Below, one piece after another: positions 33,882 to 43,654 of a stretch of DNA of 64,000 bases (position 1 is its first letter; each line of letters begins with the position of its first letter). The stretch lies in NCBI RefSeq assembly GCF_036194065.1, contig NZ_CP108095.1:8447477-8511476 (forward strand), in the 5' to 3' direction. A program made the position numbers and the translations under genes. The DNA is from Streptomyces sp. NBC_00239. Its GTDB lineage: Bacteria; Actinomycetota; Actinomycetes; Streptomycetales; Streptomycetaceae. Under the pieces are notes generated by a model. The model ran no database searches. It was not told the origin of the DNA and saw only the letters and a program-made list of their open reading frames with translations.

Positions 33882-34907
33882 TCAGGGGAGGGTGAGGCCG
33901 GTGGTGCCGTCGAGGGCGGTGACCTCGCCGGTGAGGGCTCCGTTGTTGGCCAGTCCGGCGCCGCCGCCGGGGCGTCCGGGGCCGCCGTTGCCTCCCAGGA
34001 GGGTGCCGGCGGGCAGGGTCGGGCCGGTGACGACGAGCTGGTCGTTGTTGCCGTGGCCGCCGTTGCCGCCTTCCTCGCCCTGGTGACCGGCCCGGCCTCC
34101 GTTGGCGCCCCGGATGTCCACGGTCCCGGTGACCTGGGTGACTCCGTCGGTGCCGTGGCCTCCGTTGCCGCCTTCGCCGGAGGCGCTGGCGTTCCCGCCC
34201 CGCCCGCCGCTGATCACCGCCCGGTTGTCCGGGTTGCCGAGCAGGTAGATCTCGCTGTTGCTGCCGTCACCGCCCGCTCCGCCGTCGGCGTCCCAGTTGG
34301 CGGGCGACATCGCGCTGCCGCCGGGGCCGCCGCCGGCGATGACGGTGCCCTGGGCGGTGATGTTGCCGTCGTTGCCGATGCCGCCGGTGCCGCCGTCTCC
34401 CCTCTTGATCCCTCCCTCGCCTCCGCTGCCGCCGATGACGGTGATGTGGTCGATGCCGCCTCCGCCGAGGATGGTCCGGTTGTTGCCGTCCCCGCCGTTC
34501 CCGCCGCGATCGGTCACGTATCCGTCGTCGCCGTCGCCGCCCCTGACGAAGATGGTGTCGTTGCCGGGGCCGCCGTCGATGGTCCCGTCGTTGCCGATCT
34601 GGCCGTTGCCGCTCGGGGTGCCCGACGAGGTCTCGCCCAGGACGATGATCGTGTCGTTCCCGGCCCCGGCTTCGACGGACGTACCACGCACGACGCCTTC
34701 TCCGCAGCGGATCGTGTCGTCACCGCTGGTGCCGTGGATCGTCGTCCCCGACACCTCGACGAAGTTGACGGTGCAGGTGATCGACGGGGCGGCCGACGCC
34801 TGGCCGGGTATCGCGACGACCATGCCGCATGCGGCAGCCAGGGCGGCGGTGGCGGAGAGCGTGGCCCTCCACGACACGGAGCAGACGGACGGACGGTACA
34901 CAGACAT
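33882..34907 (-). CDS. Secreted Gly-rich protein with RTX-like calcium repeats
   Basis: This 341-residue protein starts at ATG 34907 after GGGGAG. A signal peptide ([20 protein letters not shown], cleavage near QASA) precedes Gly/Asp-rich repeats. [14 protein letters not shown] and [14 protein letters not shown] are clear hemolysin-type GGxGxDxI units. The remainder has irregular GGxGGxG blocks ([28 protein letters not shown]). A calcium-dependent extracellular beta-roll is expected. There is no protease or lipase domain. Homologues are uncharacterised secreted proteins. It is divergent from the IS5 element and may be cotranscribed with the cold-shock gene. Confidence 0.78.
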   Translation of the reverse strand: MSVYRPSVCSVSWRATLSATAALAAACGMVVAIPGQASAAPSITCTVNFVEVSGTTIHGTSGDDTIRCGEGVVRGTSVEAGAGNDTIIVLGETSSGTPSGNGQIGNDGTIDGGPGNDTIFVRGGDGDDGYVTDRGGNGGDGNNRTILGGGGIDHITVIGGSGGEGGIKRGDGGTGGIGNDGNITAQGTVIAGGGPGGSAMSPANWDADGGAGGDGSNSEIYLLGNPDNRAVISGGRGGNASASGEGGNGGHGTDGVTQVTGTVDIRGANGGRAGHQGEEGGNGGHGNNDQLVVTGPTLPAGTLLGGNGGPGRPGGGAGLANNGALTGEVTALDGTTGLTLP

Positions 34908-34998
34908 CGGATCTCCCCAAGACGCCAGCTCTGCGGGCAGGATCATCAGGAGAACCGCCCGCGCGACCGGGTTCACCCCCATCGCGTGATCATCTCTC

Positions 34999-35943
34999 CC
35001 CTGCAGGAGTCCGCCTACTCCGGCGGCTGGAACCTTTGGCCGAAGAAGATCGACTCACGGGGCTGTCGGCCCATGTGATCGCCGAACTCATCGCCGAGGT
35101 AGGTCCGTTGTGGCATGAACGGCACCGGGAAAGACTGGATTCCAGGCCACGGCAGCGGGCCGTCGCGCTGGTGCAAAGCACCGGCTGGTCTTCGTCGACC
35201 GGCTCCTGGCCACGCTCGTTCACCTTCGCCACGGTGCTACTCATGACGTGCTGGCCTGCTGGTTCGGCGTTGACCGTTCCACGATCACCGGGGCGATCGG
35301 CGAGGTGCGGCCCCTGCTCGCAGCCCGTGGTTGCACCATCGCGGCCGGCATCCGGCTCCGCACCCTCGCCGAGGTCATCGAACACCTTGGCGCCAGCGGG
35401 CAGACCGGGATCATCGACGGCACCGAGATCCGGGTCCGCAGGCCCTCCGCTGGCCGCAAGGACCGGGAGAAGTTCATCTCCGGCAAGAACAAGCAGAACG
35501 GGGTCAAGGCCATGGTCCTCACTGATGCCGGCGGCAGGCTCCTGTTCTGCAGTCCAGCCCAGCCAGCGAGCTGTGCCGACATCAGCCACGCCCGGCAGTT
35601 AGGCCTGGTCAAGCACCTGGCTAGCGGCCCAGCCGTGGAGATCCTTGCCGATGCCGGCTACCAGGGCCTGGGCGCCCAGACCGGCGGCCGCGTGGTGACA
35701 CCACCGCACCGCAAGTTCAAGAAGAACCCACCGGAGTGGTACGAGGAGATCTACCAGCGCCAGCGCAAGGCGCACTCGTCACGCCGGATCCGCGTCGAGC
35801 ACGGCATCGCACACCTCAAGAACTGGCGAGCACTCGCTCGCCACCACGGCCGTCGCGAGCACATGAGCGACACGATCCAAGCCATCGCCGGACTGCTCTC
35901 ACACCAGCAGACCGCCACCCGCGGGGCCCGTCAGCCACAGTGA
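34999..35943 (+). mobile_element. IS5-family transposase, two frames
   Basis: The first part reads SPAGVRLLRRLEPLAEEDRL then TGLSAHVIAELIAEVGPLWH and ERHRERLDSRPRQRAV in one frame. The catalytic part (HRLVFVDRLLATLVHLRHGA, then the ATG frame from 35248, 231 residues) continues in another. DDE residues appear in GIIDGTEIRVRRP, ILADAGYQG and RIRVEHGIAHLKNW. The frame change near 35170 could be a programmed shift, known in some IS5 subgroups, or a mutation. The right side ends near a GCACGAGCTCGTTAGTC sequence at about 35988-36004. I could not find a matching left inverted repeat, so the left end may be truncated. Confidence 0.75.
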
Positions 35944-36106
35944 CCACCGGACCGACCTGCACCCTTCGACGCGTCACCGCCAACCATGCACGAGCTCGTT
36001 AGTCGGCGCGAGCCGCTGACAAGACCCGGCGTCCGTGGCACGTTGGATCCTGTCACGGGCCGCGGGCAGGGCCGCGGGCCGTACACGATGGAGGGGGAGC
36101 CGTTCC

Positions 36107-36697
36107 ATGCCCAAATTCGCCGCGTCCGCCGAAGAAGCCGACCAGGACCTGCGGGAGTACTGCGAGTCCATCGGGTTCGACCCCGAGTGGGTCGCCCCCG
36201 AGAAGTGGGCCTCGTCGGTCTCCATCGCCCAGCAGAAGCAGTACGGCTTCGAGGAGGCCCACAAGACCATCGACAGCGACAAGGACGAGCTCCGCAAGGA
36301 CGCCGCCGCCAAGGCCCGCAAGGCCAAGCTCGCCGGCGACGCCGCCGGACTGATCGCCGCCCTCAAGGTCCACTACGCCCTCAAGGACTCGCTGGTCCGC
36401 GAGATCATCGATCAGTGCGCCGCCACCTACCTCGGGGGCGAGCGGGTCAACCTCGGCCTCGGCGGCAAGCCGATGGACCGTGAGACCTACTCCGAGCTGC
36501 GCAAGGAATGGCGGGCCGCCTCGGCCCTCGCCACCGGAGGCGTCTTCTCCGACTTCGTCAGCCACGACCCCCAGGACAAGGCCGCCCTCGGCAAGGGCGC
36601 CGTCGGCGCCACGCTCGCGCGCCGCGGGGTGCAGGGGAACCTGCTCATGCGCATCAACGGCGTCCGCTTCAACATGCACATCGACATAGCGGACTGA
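36107..36697 (+). CDS. Hypothetical helical protein
   Basis: This 196-residue soluble protein starts at ATG 36107 after GAGGGGGAG. It begins MPKFAASAEEADQDLREYCE, has a strongly charged coiled region (SDKDELRKDAAAKARKAKLA, about residues 55-75) and ends RGVQGNLLMRINGVRFNMHI. The codon bias is that of a genuine Streptomyces gene. I recognise no domain. It stands alone after the IS5 element. Confidence 0.7.
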   Translation: MPKFAASAEEADQDLREYCESIGFDPEWVAPEKWASSVSIAQQKQYGFEEAHKTIDSDKDELRKDAAAKARKAKLAGDAAGLIAALKVHYALKDSLVREIIDQCAATYLGGERVNLGLGGKPMDRETYSELRKEWRAASALATGGVFSDFVSHDPQDKAALGKGAVGATLARRGVQGNLLMRINGVRFNMHIDIAD

Positions 36698-37438
36698 CCC
36701 CCACCCGGCGGCCGGGCCAACGGACCCACGGGGCTCCGCCCCCACCCCGGAAACCCGGCCGCTCCGCCCTCGGACCCCTTCTCCGTCGTGCAGCATTCGC
36801 ACGCCCCGGGCGGCACACGGCTGCTGCTCGTGCAGCAGGACCGACCTCACCGGTGCAGTGGTCACTCGCCCGTCCGGTGACCAACGCAGGCACCCGGCCG
36901 GCAGCGAGACCTGGATCGCCGAGGAGGACCGGCCGACCTCGGGCCCGCCGCCCCTTGGCACCCGGGACGGCAACTTCACCTTGATCGACATCGCCGGCGG
37001 CAACAACCTGCAGCTCTATGTCTGCCCTTCTTCTCCTTGTCACCCCCACTTCGAACTGGTCCAAGGAGCTCGCGCAAAATCCTTCGCGCCGACACCTACG
37101 CCACCGATCGACACCGCGATCGATACTCCGGTCAGCGACCTTGGCCCACTGCCGGAGATCCCCATGACGGTCCCTGGCCCAGACGCCGTCGGGCGGCCTT
37201 TCAGACGTCGCCACGCACCGGAAGGGGACGGACGACGGCCGTGGGCCGTCGCAGGGCGTCGTTCTCGGTCGCCAACTGCCGGATCATCTCCGCGTGGACC
37301 TCCACCGTCCTCGGTCAGCGCCGCGGGCCGGACCGCCGGGGGCCGGCCGTCGGGGGCCGGCCGTCGGATATGTGGAAGACGCCGCTGCTGCGGGCGATCC
37401 GCTGCTCGTCGGCCGGACTCGACGCCGCGAGGCTGCCG
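36698..37438. other. Gap with decayed coding remnants
   Basis: In this 741-bp stretch the plus frame at about 36870-37065 reads GNFTLIDIAGGNNLQLYVCP, which looks like the end of a DUF1963/YwqG-like or similar protein but is too short to be sure. On the minus strand near 37200-37310, HAEMIRQLATENDALRRPT is reminiscent of the coiled end of an IS3-type OrfA. GGGGGCCGGCCGTC occurs twice in tandem near 37338-37365. No intact gene is supported. Confidence 0.35.
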
Positions 37439-37880
37439 TGCTCAGGAAGATCGCCGTCGTGCTGACGGCCGCCCGCGCTCAGCGCACCCACCATTCCGGC
37501 CACGGCCGCGGAGCCGGGCACCACCGCAGTCAAGTACAGGGACTGCCCGGCCTCCGTCTGGGCCGGGGGCGACACCAGCTGCCACACGGCCTACACCGGC
37601 TCCAAGTGGTACACCGGCGACTGGGTCGCCCTCCACTTCCGCGGGGACACCACCGCCTGGGCCAACGGATACACACCGAACAACGTCGACTTCGAAATCA
37701 TCGTGACCAACGGCAGCACCTGGGCGTACTCACCCTGGAAACGCGGAGGCACCGGAGTCGGCACCTCCGCAGCCCCCATCCAGACCGGTGCGGACAACTG
37801 GGGCATGCTCAGGTACGCCAACGGCTACCAGTTCTCCGTGTACATCGGCACGCAGCCCACGGCCGCACCTGCGGACCGGG
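37439..37880 (+). pseudogene. Secreted protein with frameshift in its signal peptide
   Basis: GTG 37439 opens VLRKIAVVLTAA, a good signal-peptide start. The rest of the signal (ALSAPTIPATAAEPGT) and the mature part (KYRDCPASVWAGGDTSCHTA, YTGSKWYTGDWVALHFRGDT, TPNNVDFEIIVTNGSTWAYS) lie one frame away. The shift is at about 37473. The mature frame has no stop at the expected end (near GTQPTAAPA) and runs into the next gene, so a second lesion is likely. The protein looks like a small beta-rich extracellular protein with one disulfide; no family is recognised. Confidence 0.5.
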
Positions 37881-37939
37881 CCGCACTCCGACGTACGCGG
37901 CTTTGTCCTCTTCCTCGCCGGGTAGGAAGGCCCTCTCGC

Positions 37940-38856
37940 ATGCCTTGTTCCGACCCTGACCCCGTGCTGCGTCGCCCCGGGCCGTCGGTCCCGATCGGAT
38001 CGTCGCCCGGCTCGGATCGGGCGGCATGGGCGAGGTGTTCCTCGCGGCAGACGAACGGCGACCGCCGCGGCGAACCTTCGTCGCGCTGAAGACCGTGCAC
38101 GGTGACCTCCCGGACGACGAGGGATTCCGCTCCCGCTTCCGGCGGGAGATCGAGAGCGGGCGGGCCGTGTCCGGCCGGTACGCGGCGCGGCTCATCGACG
38201 GCGACGCGGACGGCGCACCCCCGTGGCTGGCCAGCGAGTACGTGCCGGGACCGAACCTGGAGGAAGTAGTCCGCGGCGCCGGTCCGCTGCCGGAGTCGGC
38301 GGTGCGCGCCCTGGACCGCGGTCTCGTCGCAGCCCTGCGCTCGATCCATCATGCGCGGGTCCTGCACCGTGACCTGAAGCCCGCGAACGTGCTCCTCACG
38401 AAGGCCGGGCCCAAGGTCATCGACTTCGGCATCGCCCGTGCCTTCGGCGCGAGCACCATGACCGCCACCGGAAGGATCGTCGGGTCGCCGGGGTTCATGT
38501 CACCCGAGCACGTGGCGGGCAGCCAGCACGTCGTCGCCGCCTCGGACGTCTTCTGCCTCGCCTCGCTGCTCTGTTACGCGGCGACGGGACGCAGCCCGTA
38601 CGGCGACGGCTCCGTTGCCGCCGTCCTGTTCCGCATCGCGCGGGCCGAGGCCAACCTGACGGGGCCGACCGCCCCGGGCAGTCCCCTGGTGCTCGAACTG
38701 CCCGCCGAGAGAAGAGTCGTGCGGGTCCACGACGCGCCCTACAACAGGCTTTCCGAGCTGACGACGGTGACCGGCCATCTCGGAACCAGGTGTGCCGGGC
38801 TTGAACCTGCCCACCGGCCCCTGACGGTCACAGAGCCCACGGCGGTGGACCCGTGA
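37940..38856 (+). pseudogene. Ser/Thr protein kinase, frameshifted and truncated
   Basis: ATG 37940 after GGAAGG opens MPCSDPDPVLRRPG. The kinase proper follows one frame away (AVGPDRIVARLGSGGMGEVF), so there is a shift near 37980. From 38026 the frame is open to 38856. It contains the P-loop GSGGMGEV, the lysine strand FVALKTV, the catalytic loop HRDLKPANVLL, DFGIAR and the MSPEH activation-segment end. The C-lobe stops being recognisable after FRIARAEANL, and no juxtamembrane, transmembrane or sensor domain follows. It resembles the PknB-like kinases that in Streptomyces carry beta-propeller sensor domains. The catalytic residues are intact but the ends are damaged. Confidence 0.65.
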
Positions 38857-39583
38857 ACCTCCTCCTTCCCTCCTGGAGCAGGTCGAGTATCCCGCTCAGA
38901 TGCGCCTCCTCCGCCGTCCGGGGGTCACCGGCCAGCAGCCGATCGGCCAGCAACGCCGCCTGTACGACCGGGCCCTCGTCCGTGACCGGCAGCTTCACGG
39001 CGAACTCCTCGGCCTGCCGCCACCCCCCGTCCGAGTCCCGCTCGTTCCGCTCGAAGACGACCAGCACGCCGGACTCGCTCGGCGCCCACACGTCGTAGAC
39101 CTCGCACGACCACCGGGCCAGCCAGTCGATCCGGGCCCGTAGGGCCTCCCTCAGCAGCCGGGCGACGGTATCGGCCGGAATCTCCCAGCCGAAATCCCGC
39201 GAGGCGCGCTCCAGTTCGGCGTCGTACGCGGCGGCGTCGAACCGGCACTCCGGCAGGACCGGGTCACCCCCCTCGCCGGGCCGCCAGCGCCACACCACGG
39301 TGCCGCCGTCCCGCCGCACGGTCAGCATCTGCCCGTCGTGGCAGCCGCACCATTTCTCGGCGAAATCCAACGTGCGCGGCTCGTCTCCGGCCGCCAACGG
39401 GCCGCCCGGGACCAGCCAGACGCGGGGGTCACCGCACTGGACGCCGTCTTCAAGGTCCTCGTAGGCGGCCTCGATGACGTCCACGCCGTCGATCAGCGGG
39501 CGGATCTCCATGTCGTCGAGCGGCTCCTCCGTGTAGCGGGCGTTCTTGACGTGCAAGCGCAGGGTGTTCAGCGAAGTGGCCAT
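38828..39583 (-). CDS. Conserved hypothetical protein
   Basis: This 251-residue soluble protein starts at ATG 39583. It begins MATSLNTLRLHVKNARYTEE and contains EDGVQCGDPRVWLVPGGPLA, an EKWCGCHDGQMLTVRRDGGT segment, and a C-terminal helix LLADRLLAGDPRTAEEAHLS. It is rich in Trp, Asp and Glu like many immunity-type proteins, but I recognise no named family. Its 3' end overlaps the end of the convergent kinase remnant by about 29 bases. Confidence 0.7.
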   Translation of the reverse strand: MATSLNTLRLHVKNARYTEEPLDDMEIRPLIDGVDVIEAAYEDLEDGVQCGDPRVWLVPGGPLAAGDEPRTLDFAEKWCGCHDGQMLTVRRDGGTVVWRWRPGEGGDPVLPECRFDAAAYDAELERASRDFGWEIPADTVARLLREALRARIDWLARWSCEVYDVWAPSESGVLVVFERNERDSDGGWRQAEEFAVKLPVTDEGPVVQAALLADRLLAGDPRTAEEAHLSGILDLLQEGRRRFTGPPPWAL

Positions 39584-39639
39584 TCGCCCAGCGTGCGGCG
39601 GCCCCCGCCGTCATGTCATCCGCTTTTGCACTGGAACAG

Positions 39640-39760
39640 GGCCACGGTGTGGGCCGAGCGCCACTGCTTGGTCCTCGACGAACTGGGCGCCTCACGAACA
39701 AGAACCGCTACCAGAGCTGGCTCTGGTACTCGGTCTCGACCGCCTGGCCGGTCCGTGTCC
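39640..39760 (+). pseudogene. Possible remnant of a ricin-like paralogue
   Basis: The plus frame reads LTNKNRYQSWLWYSV, which parallels the C-terminus of the next gene (GTRDNRYQSSIFAF). It suggests that a tandem copy of that secreted protein has decayed. Only about 25-40 codons are recognisable. Confidence 0.3.
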
Positions 39761-39835
39761 GACCGCCCCCTCCTGCCCCACACTCCGGCGCCGCGACACC
39801 ACGGCGGCACCATCCCACCCGAGCGAGGTCACCCC

Positions 39836-40312
39836 GTGAGAGCAAGTACCGGCGCAGCCGCCGTCCTGGCAGCCCAGGGCGCCACCCTGATCGCGGCCCC
39901 GGCCGCCCATGCAGACCCGACAAACGGCTCTGCGCAGCACATCCGCAACGAGCAGACCGGCCGCTGTCTCGACTCCGACCAGGACGGCAAGGTCTACACC
40001 AAGCCCTGCACGGCCAACAACAGCTACCAGCAGTGGTACACGACCTACCTCAACGGCACCGACTACTACCTGACCATCAAGAACACGGCCACCGGCATGT
40101 GCCTGACCCAGGTGAGCGCCGAGACCGTCGGCACCATGTCCTGCTCCGACGGCTACTTCAAGCCCCAGCGATGGGGCATGTTCGACTACGGGCGCGCCAA
40201 CCAGCTGCGCATCGACCAGTCCCTCGACTCGGACGACCGGGGCAACGTCTGCATGAAGGACGGTACCCGCGACAACCGCTACCAGAGCTCGATCTTCGCC
40301 TTCCCCAGGTAG
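39836..40312 (+). CDS. Small secreted protein, ricin-type lectin-like
   Basis: This 158-residue protein starts at GTG 39836. A short signal peptide (ASTGAAAVLAAQGATLIAAP, cleavage near AHA) precedes a single beta-trefoil-like domain: HIRNEQTGRCLDSDQDGKVY, QQWYTTYLNG, NTATGMCLTQVSAETVGTMS, and GRANQLRIDQSLDSDDRGNV. TGRCLDS and QQW are ricin-B-type signatures. It probably binds carbohydrate outside the cell. Cys pairs in each sub-repeat suggest disulfides. Confidence 0.7.
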   Translation: MRASTGAAAVLAAQGATLIAAPAAHADPTNGSAQHIRNEQTGRCLDSDQDGKVYTKPCTANNSYQQWYTTYLNGTDYYLTIKNTATGMCLTQVSAETVGTMSCSDGYFKPQRWGMFDYGRANQLRIDQSLDSDDRGNVCMKDGTRDNRYQSSIFAFPR

Positions 40313-40529
40313 TGCCGCGACGAGGGCACCCGCCCTGGGGGACGGAACCGCATCCCGCAAGCACCGCGACCCGGCCGGGCCCCGGCTGCCGTCAAGCCCT
40401 GCGGGGCCGGAAACCGCCGGATCGTCCTGCCGGTCACCGCCCGGGTGCGCCCTGCCTGGCCTGCGGGGGCCGAGGACCTGGCCGGGGTGGAACCCGCAAG
40501 TCCCGGCCCCGGCCGGCCCGGAAGGGCTC

Positions 40530-42305
40530 TCAGACGGCCGGAGCCGTCCCTGACAGCAGTCGCGCGGGCAGGTAGTCCGACTCCACGCGAATCTCCCAGC
40601 CCCGCCGACGGGCATGGCATGCCAGCGCCAGTACGTCGAGGTTGAGCAGGGCCGCGGTGGTTTCCCCGCGGTCGGCCACCGAGTAGTGGTCGCGGTGCGC
40701 CTCCAGGGCATCGAGCAGCGCCAGGTTGAAGCTCTCTTCGTCACCGTCCACGAGCTGGGACAGCAGGACGGCGGGCGGCGCGAAGAAGCCCCATTCCCTG
40801 GCCTGCTCCATGCCGCGCAGCGCCCGGACGGCAGCGGGCTCCGGGTCGGCCCCCCGCAGGTAGTCGTGCAGGGCCTCCCGGTACGTCGCGAACGCCGACC
40901 CGTCGCCGCCGTTCAGACCGGGACCTGCCACGACCAGCGGCGCCAGGTCCTCCCGCTCACCGGAGACCAGGGCCAGCGCCACCGCCGTCTGCCAGTACCC
41001 GGGGCCCGTCCTTTCTCCGCGGAAGGCGGGGCAGACCACGTCGATGCCGCCGCAGACGGCCCGTACCTCGGTCCCCTCGTCGGCCAGGGCGGCCCGGAAC
41101 AGCAGGCCGCCCAGCCGGGAGGCGAATCGGAGCGCCGAGACCTGCCCGTCCGACCCCGCACCGGCGTCCGCGCTGCGCAGCAGGAAGAGGGACTGCTGCC
41201 GCTCCATGGCCTGCGCCACGTCCCGCGCGGTGACCGCCTTGTCGGGCCCGGGCGTCAGGTCCTCCCGGGTGTGTTCCTCGTACCATCCGTCGATGTCCCA
41301 GGTGGGCTCCACCGGCCAGGCGGGCCGCTCGCACACCACCGGTCCGGCGGCCAGCGCGGCCACGGCGTCCGGCCGCCGCTCCCGGCCGAAGGCACCGACG
41401 CGCGGGCCGTCCGGCGCGAACCCCGTCACCAGGGTCCGCGGCAGGTAGCCGGTGTCCACCGGCACCGCCCAACCCTCCTGGCGGTGGCCCAGCGCCGCCA
41501 GGGCCAACGGCACCAGCGGCAGCAGGCTGCGCGGCGGGGCCGACGGCCCGTGCGCGCCCGGCACGGCCGTCAGCAGGGCGGTCAGCTCATGGTCGTAGGC
41601 CTCCCGGTCACCGCCCACAAGGGCCCGCAGTACCCGCAGTGCCACCGTGTCGGCGTGCCCGCGAAGGTCCTGCCCCGTCTGCGACTCCCGCTCGGCGATC
41701 CGGGCCAGCGCGGCGTCCACGGCCGCGACCTTGGCCTCCCGCGGCGGCGGGAAATCCTGGCCGTCGACGTCGAGGTCCCCGGCGACGCAGACCAGGAACC
41801 CGGCGACCAGCTCGGCCGCCGGCTGTCCCGCCGCGTCCTTGCGCACCACCTTGCGCGCGAAGTGGAACGCCTCGCCGTCCCGGTCGACCCGGTCGGTGAC
41901 GACCGCCAGGCAGTACGCGTCGAGCCAGTCGTGGGCCCCCGCCGTGTCCCAGCCCTCCTTGTCGTCGCCGCGGTCGTACGACATGCCGAAGTTCACGTAG
42001 TTGAGGAACACGCTGAACGGCTCCCACGGGTGGTAGGCGGTGTACCGCACCACGGCGCAGGCCGCTTCGGCGGCGTCCTCCAGGACCGCCCACGCCTCGG
42101 CGGAGTCCAGCGCCGGCTCCGTCACGGACAGCGCCGCCAGGTGGTCCAGCATCTCCTGGCCGAGCCACTCCCACTCGTACGAGCCCATCGGGCCCGCCTT
42201 CGACATCGACCTGGTCATCGACCCGATCCGATGCGTGAACCCGTCCCGCGCCGCCTCGATCTTCTCCACGGCCACCTGATGACGTTCGATCACCATCTGC
42301 TGCAT
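40530..42305 (-). CDS. Imm49-family immunity-like protein, duplicated domain
   Basis: This 591-residue soluble protein begins MQQMVIERHQVAVEKIEAAR (ATG 42305, or the in-frame ATG 42296 which is better spaced from GGGGGG). It contains NYVNFGMSYDRGDDKEGWDT and HDWLDAYCLAVVTDRVDRDG, which I recognise as Imm49-like. The protein is an internal duplication: the first half ends LVPLALAALGHRQEGWAVPV plus DTGYLPRTL, and the second LDVLALACHARRRGWEIRVE plus SDYLPARLL. Imm49 proteins neutralise toxins of polymorphic toxin systems. No cognate toxin gene is adjacent in this window, so it may be an orphan immunity gene. Confidence 0.62.
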   Translation of the reverse strand: MQQMVIERHQVAVEKIEAARDGFTHRIGSMTRSMSKAGPMGSYEWEWLGQEMLDHLAALSVTEPALDSAEAWAVLEDAAEAACAVVRYTAYHPWEPFSVFLNYVNFGMSYDRGDDKEGWDTAGAHDWLDAYCLAVVTDRVDRDGEAFHFARKVVRKDAAGQPAAELVAGFLVCVAGDLDVDGQDFPPPREAKVAAVDAALARIAERESQTGQDLRGHADTVALRVLRALVGGDREAYDHELTALLTAVPGAHGPSAPPRSLLPLVPLALAALGHRQEGWAVPVDTGYLPRTLVTGFAPDGPRVGAFGRERRPDAVAALAAGPVVCERPAWPVEPTWDIDGWYEEHTREDLTPGPDKAVTARDVAQAMERQQSLFLLRSADAGAGSDGQVSALRFASRLGGLLFRAALADEGTEVRAVCGGIDVVCPAFRGERTGPGYWQTAVALALVSGEREDLAPLVVAGPGLNGGDGSAFATYREALHDYLRGADPEPAAVRALRGMEQAREWGFFAPPAVLLSQLVDGDEESFNLALLDALEAHRDHYSVADRGETTAALLNLDVLALACHARRRGWEIRVESDYLPARLLSGTAPAV

Positions 42306-42419
42306 CCCCCCGTCTTGCTCGTACCGTCGACAGGCTAACCGGGGCCACTGACAGCACCGGAACCCGAGGGTCCGCCCACCGTGCGGCCGTCCGCCGTAGG
42401 GGCCTGCTGTCCGTGCGGG

Positions 42420-42986
42420 CTACCGGGGGAGCAGTGGTTCGGGGTCGGTCGCCAGCCGTGCGTGGGCCTCGGCGTCGTAGCGGACCCCGTCGTATTCGAG
42501 CTTCTGCCGTTCGTACCCTTCGACCGCGAAGCCGGAGGCGGTGGCGACCTTGCAGGAGCCGGGGTTGTCGATGCGGTGGCCCAGTTCGAGGCGGAACAGC
42601 CCGGCATCGTCGAACGCCCACCGGGACACGGTCCGGCAGGCCTGGGTGGCGACGCCCCGCCCGCGGGCCGAGGACGTCGTCCAGTACGACACCCAGCCTG
42701 TCCCGTGGCGCCGGTTCACGGCACTGACGGCGACGTTCCCGAGTACTGCCCCGTCACCGCGGCCGTCGCCGCCGCCGTCGACCACGGCGAACGCGAATGC
42801 CGTCCCGGACTCCCAGCGCTCCGTCCAATCGGAGATCCACCGCTCCGCGGCCTCCAGCGAGTCGATCGCCTCGGCGGACTGGCCTCGCATCAGGGGATCT
42901 GCGAACGCCTTCATCACCGACGGGGCGTCCTGCCCCTCCCACCGGCGCAGCAGCAGCCCTGACGGAGTCTTCACATGATCACGCAT
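42420..42986 (-). CDS. GNAT-family N-acetyltransferase
   Basis: This 188-residue protein starts at ATG 42986 (MRDHVKTPSGLLLRRWEGQD); the frame is open further upstream. It has the RimJ/RimL-like GNAT layout: AFAVVDGGGDGRGDGAVLGN (beta4 with an insertion), VSYWTTSSARGRGVATQACR with the acetyl-CoA loop R-G-R-G-V-A, and FRLELGHRIDNPGSCKVATA then SGFAVEGYERQKL. Substrate unknown. Its start overlaps the divergent gene at 42975 by 12 bases. Confidence 0.85.
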   Translation of the reverse strand: MRDHVKTPSGLLLRRWEGQDAPSVMKAFADPLMRGQSAEAIDSLEAAERWISDWTERWESGTAFAFAVVDGGGDGRGDGAVLGNVAVSAVNRRHGTGWVSYWTTSSARGRGVATQACRTVSRWAFDDAGLFRLELGHRIDNPGSCKVATASGFAVEGYERQKLEYDGVRYDAEAHARLATDPEPLLPR

Positions 42987-43409
42987 GCCCGAAGTCTCAC
43001 CCGTCGGAGTGCCCCCGGTCACCCCCTTTCCCCGAGCACGCGCCCGGCGGGGCACGCACCCGCGGAGTGCGGACTGCCCTTGCTCCTGTGCCTGTGCCTG
43101 CACCTGTGGGCAGGGGGTCGGAGCATTCCGGTGGCCGCGGAGGTCCCGGGGATCCCCGCGTACCGCGCCGCCGCCGTGCTGTGGCGCAAGGGGGGCCTCC
43201 CCGACGACACCCTGAACGCGGCGCTCCTGGTGTCCCGCGTCTTCGCGTACGTGGAGGACGGGCGCGGCACCGCGGCAGCCGCGCAGGAGTGGCTCCAGGG
43301 GTTCGGCATGCGGGTCACGGGCGAGCCTCACTACATCGTGGTCTCGCCCCCGGCGTCCGCGGGGACGGCACGGTCACGGGATGTGCCGGTCAGGAGGTGC
43401 GGTAGGTGA
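42975..43409 (+). CDS. Hypothetical protein, possibly truncated
   Basis: The 144-codon frame from 42975 overlaps the divergent GNAT start. The convincing coding part is about 43120-43365: IPVAAEVPGIPAYRAAAVLW, RKGGLPDDTLNAALLVSRVF, AYVEDGRGTAAAAQEWLQGF. It is soluble and helical. There is weak resemblance to the Fic-type toxin components of actinobacteria (VPAYRAAALL), not enough to assign. The upstream Pro/Arg-rich part may be non-coding. Confidence 0.4.
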   Translation: MITHARSLTRRSAPGHPLSPSTRPAGHAPAECGLPLLLCLCLHLWAGGRSIPVAAEVPGIPAYRAAAVLWRKGGLPDDTLNAALLVSRVFAYVEDGRGTAAAAQEWLQGFGMRVTGEPHYIVVSPPASAGTARSRDVPVRRCGR

Positions 43410-43654
43410 TGACCGCCGCTCCGGCGTGCCGATGCTGCCGCGCGCCGTCGTGGCCCGCTCCTCTTGGGCGCCGTCCGCGCTCTCACCGCCGAGGCGCCGG
43501 ACCCCCGTTGCCGCCGGATCCTTGGACGCCGGGGATGCCAAGGGAGGCGCCCCAGCCGCCTCCACCGCTGCCCGGCGCTCCCACCGGGGCCGGGGCGCTG
43601 TGTCCTCTCCGCAAGTCGATCTGGCCATCCGGGCGGGTGAATGGCCGGCGCCAC
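43410..43654. other. Gap without a supported gene
   Basis: This 245-bp gap lies between a plus-strand gene end and the 3' end of the beta-propeller gene. I see no gene, promoter or strong hairpin in it. Confidence 0.4.
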
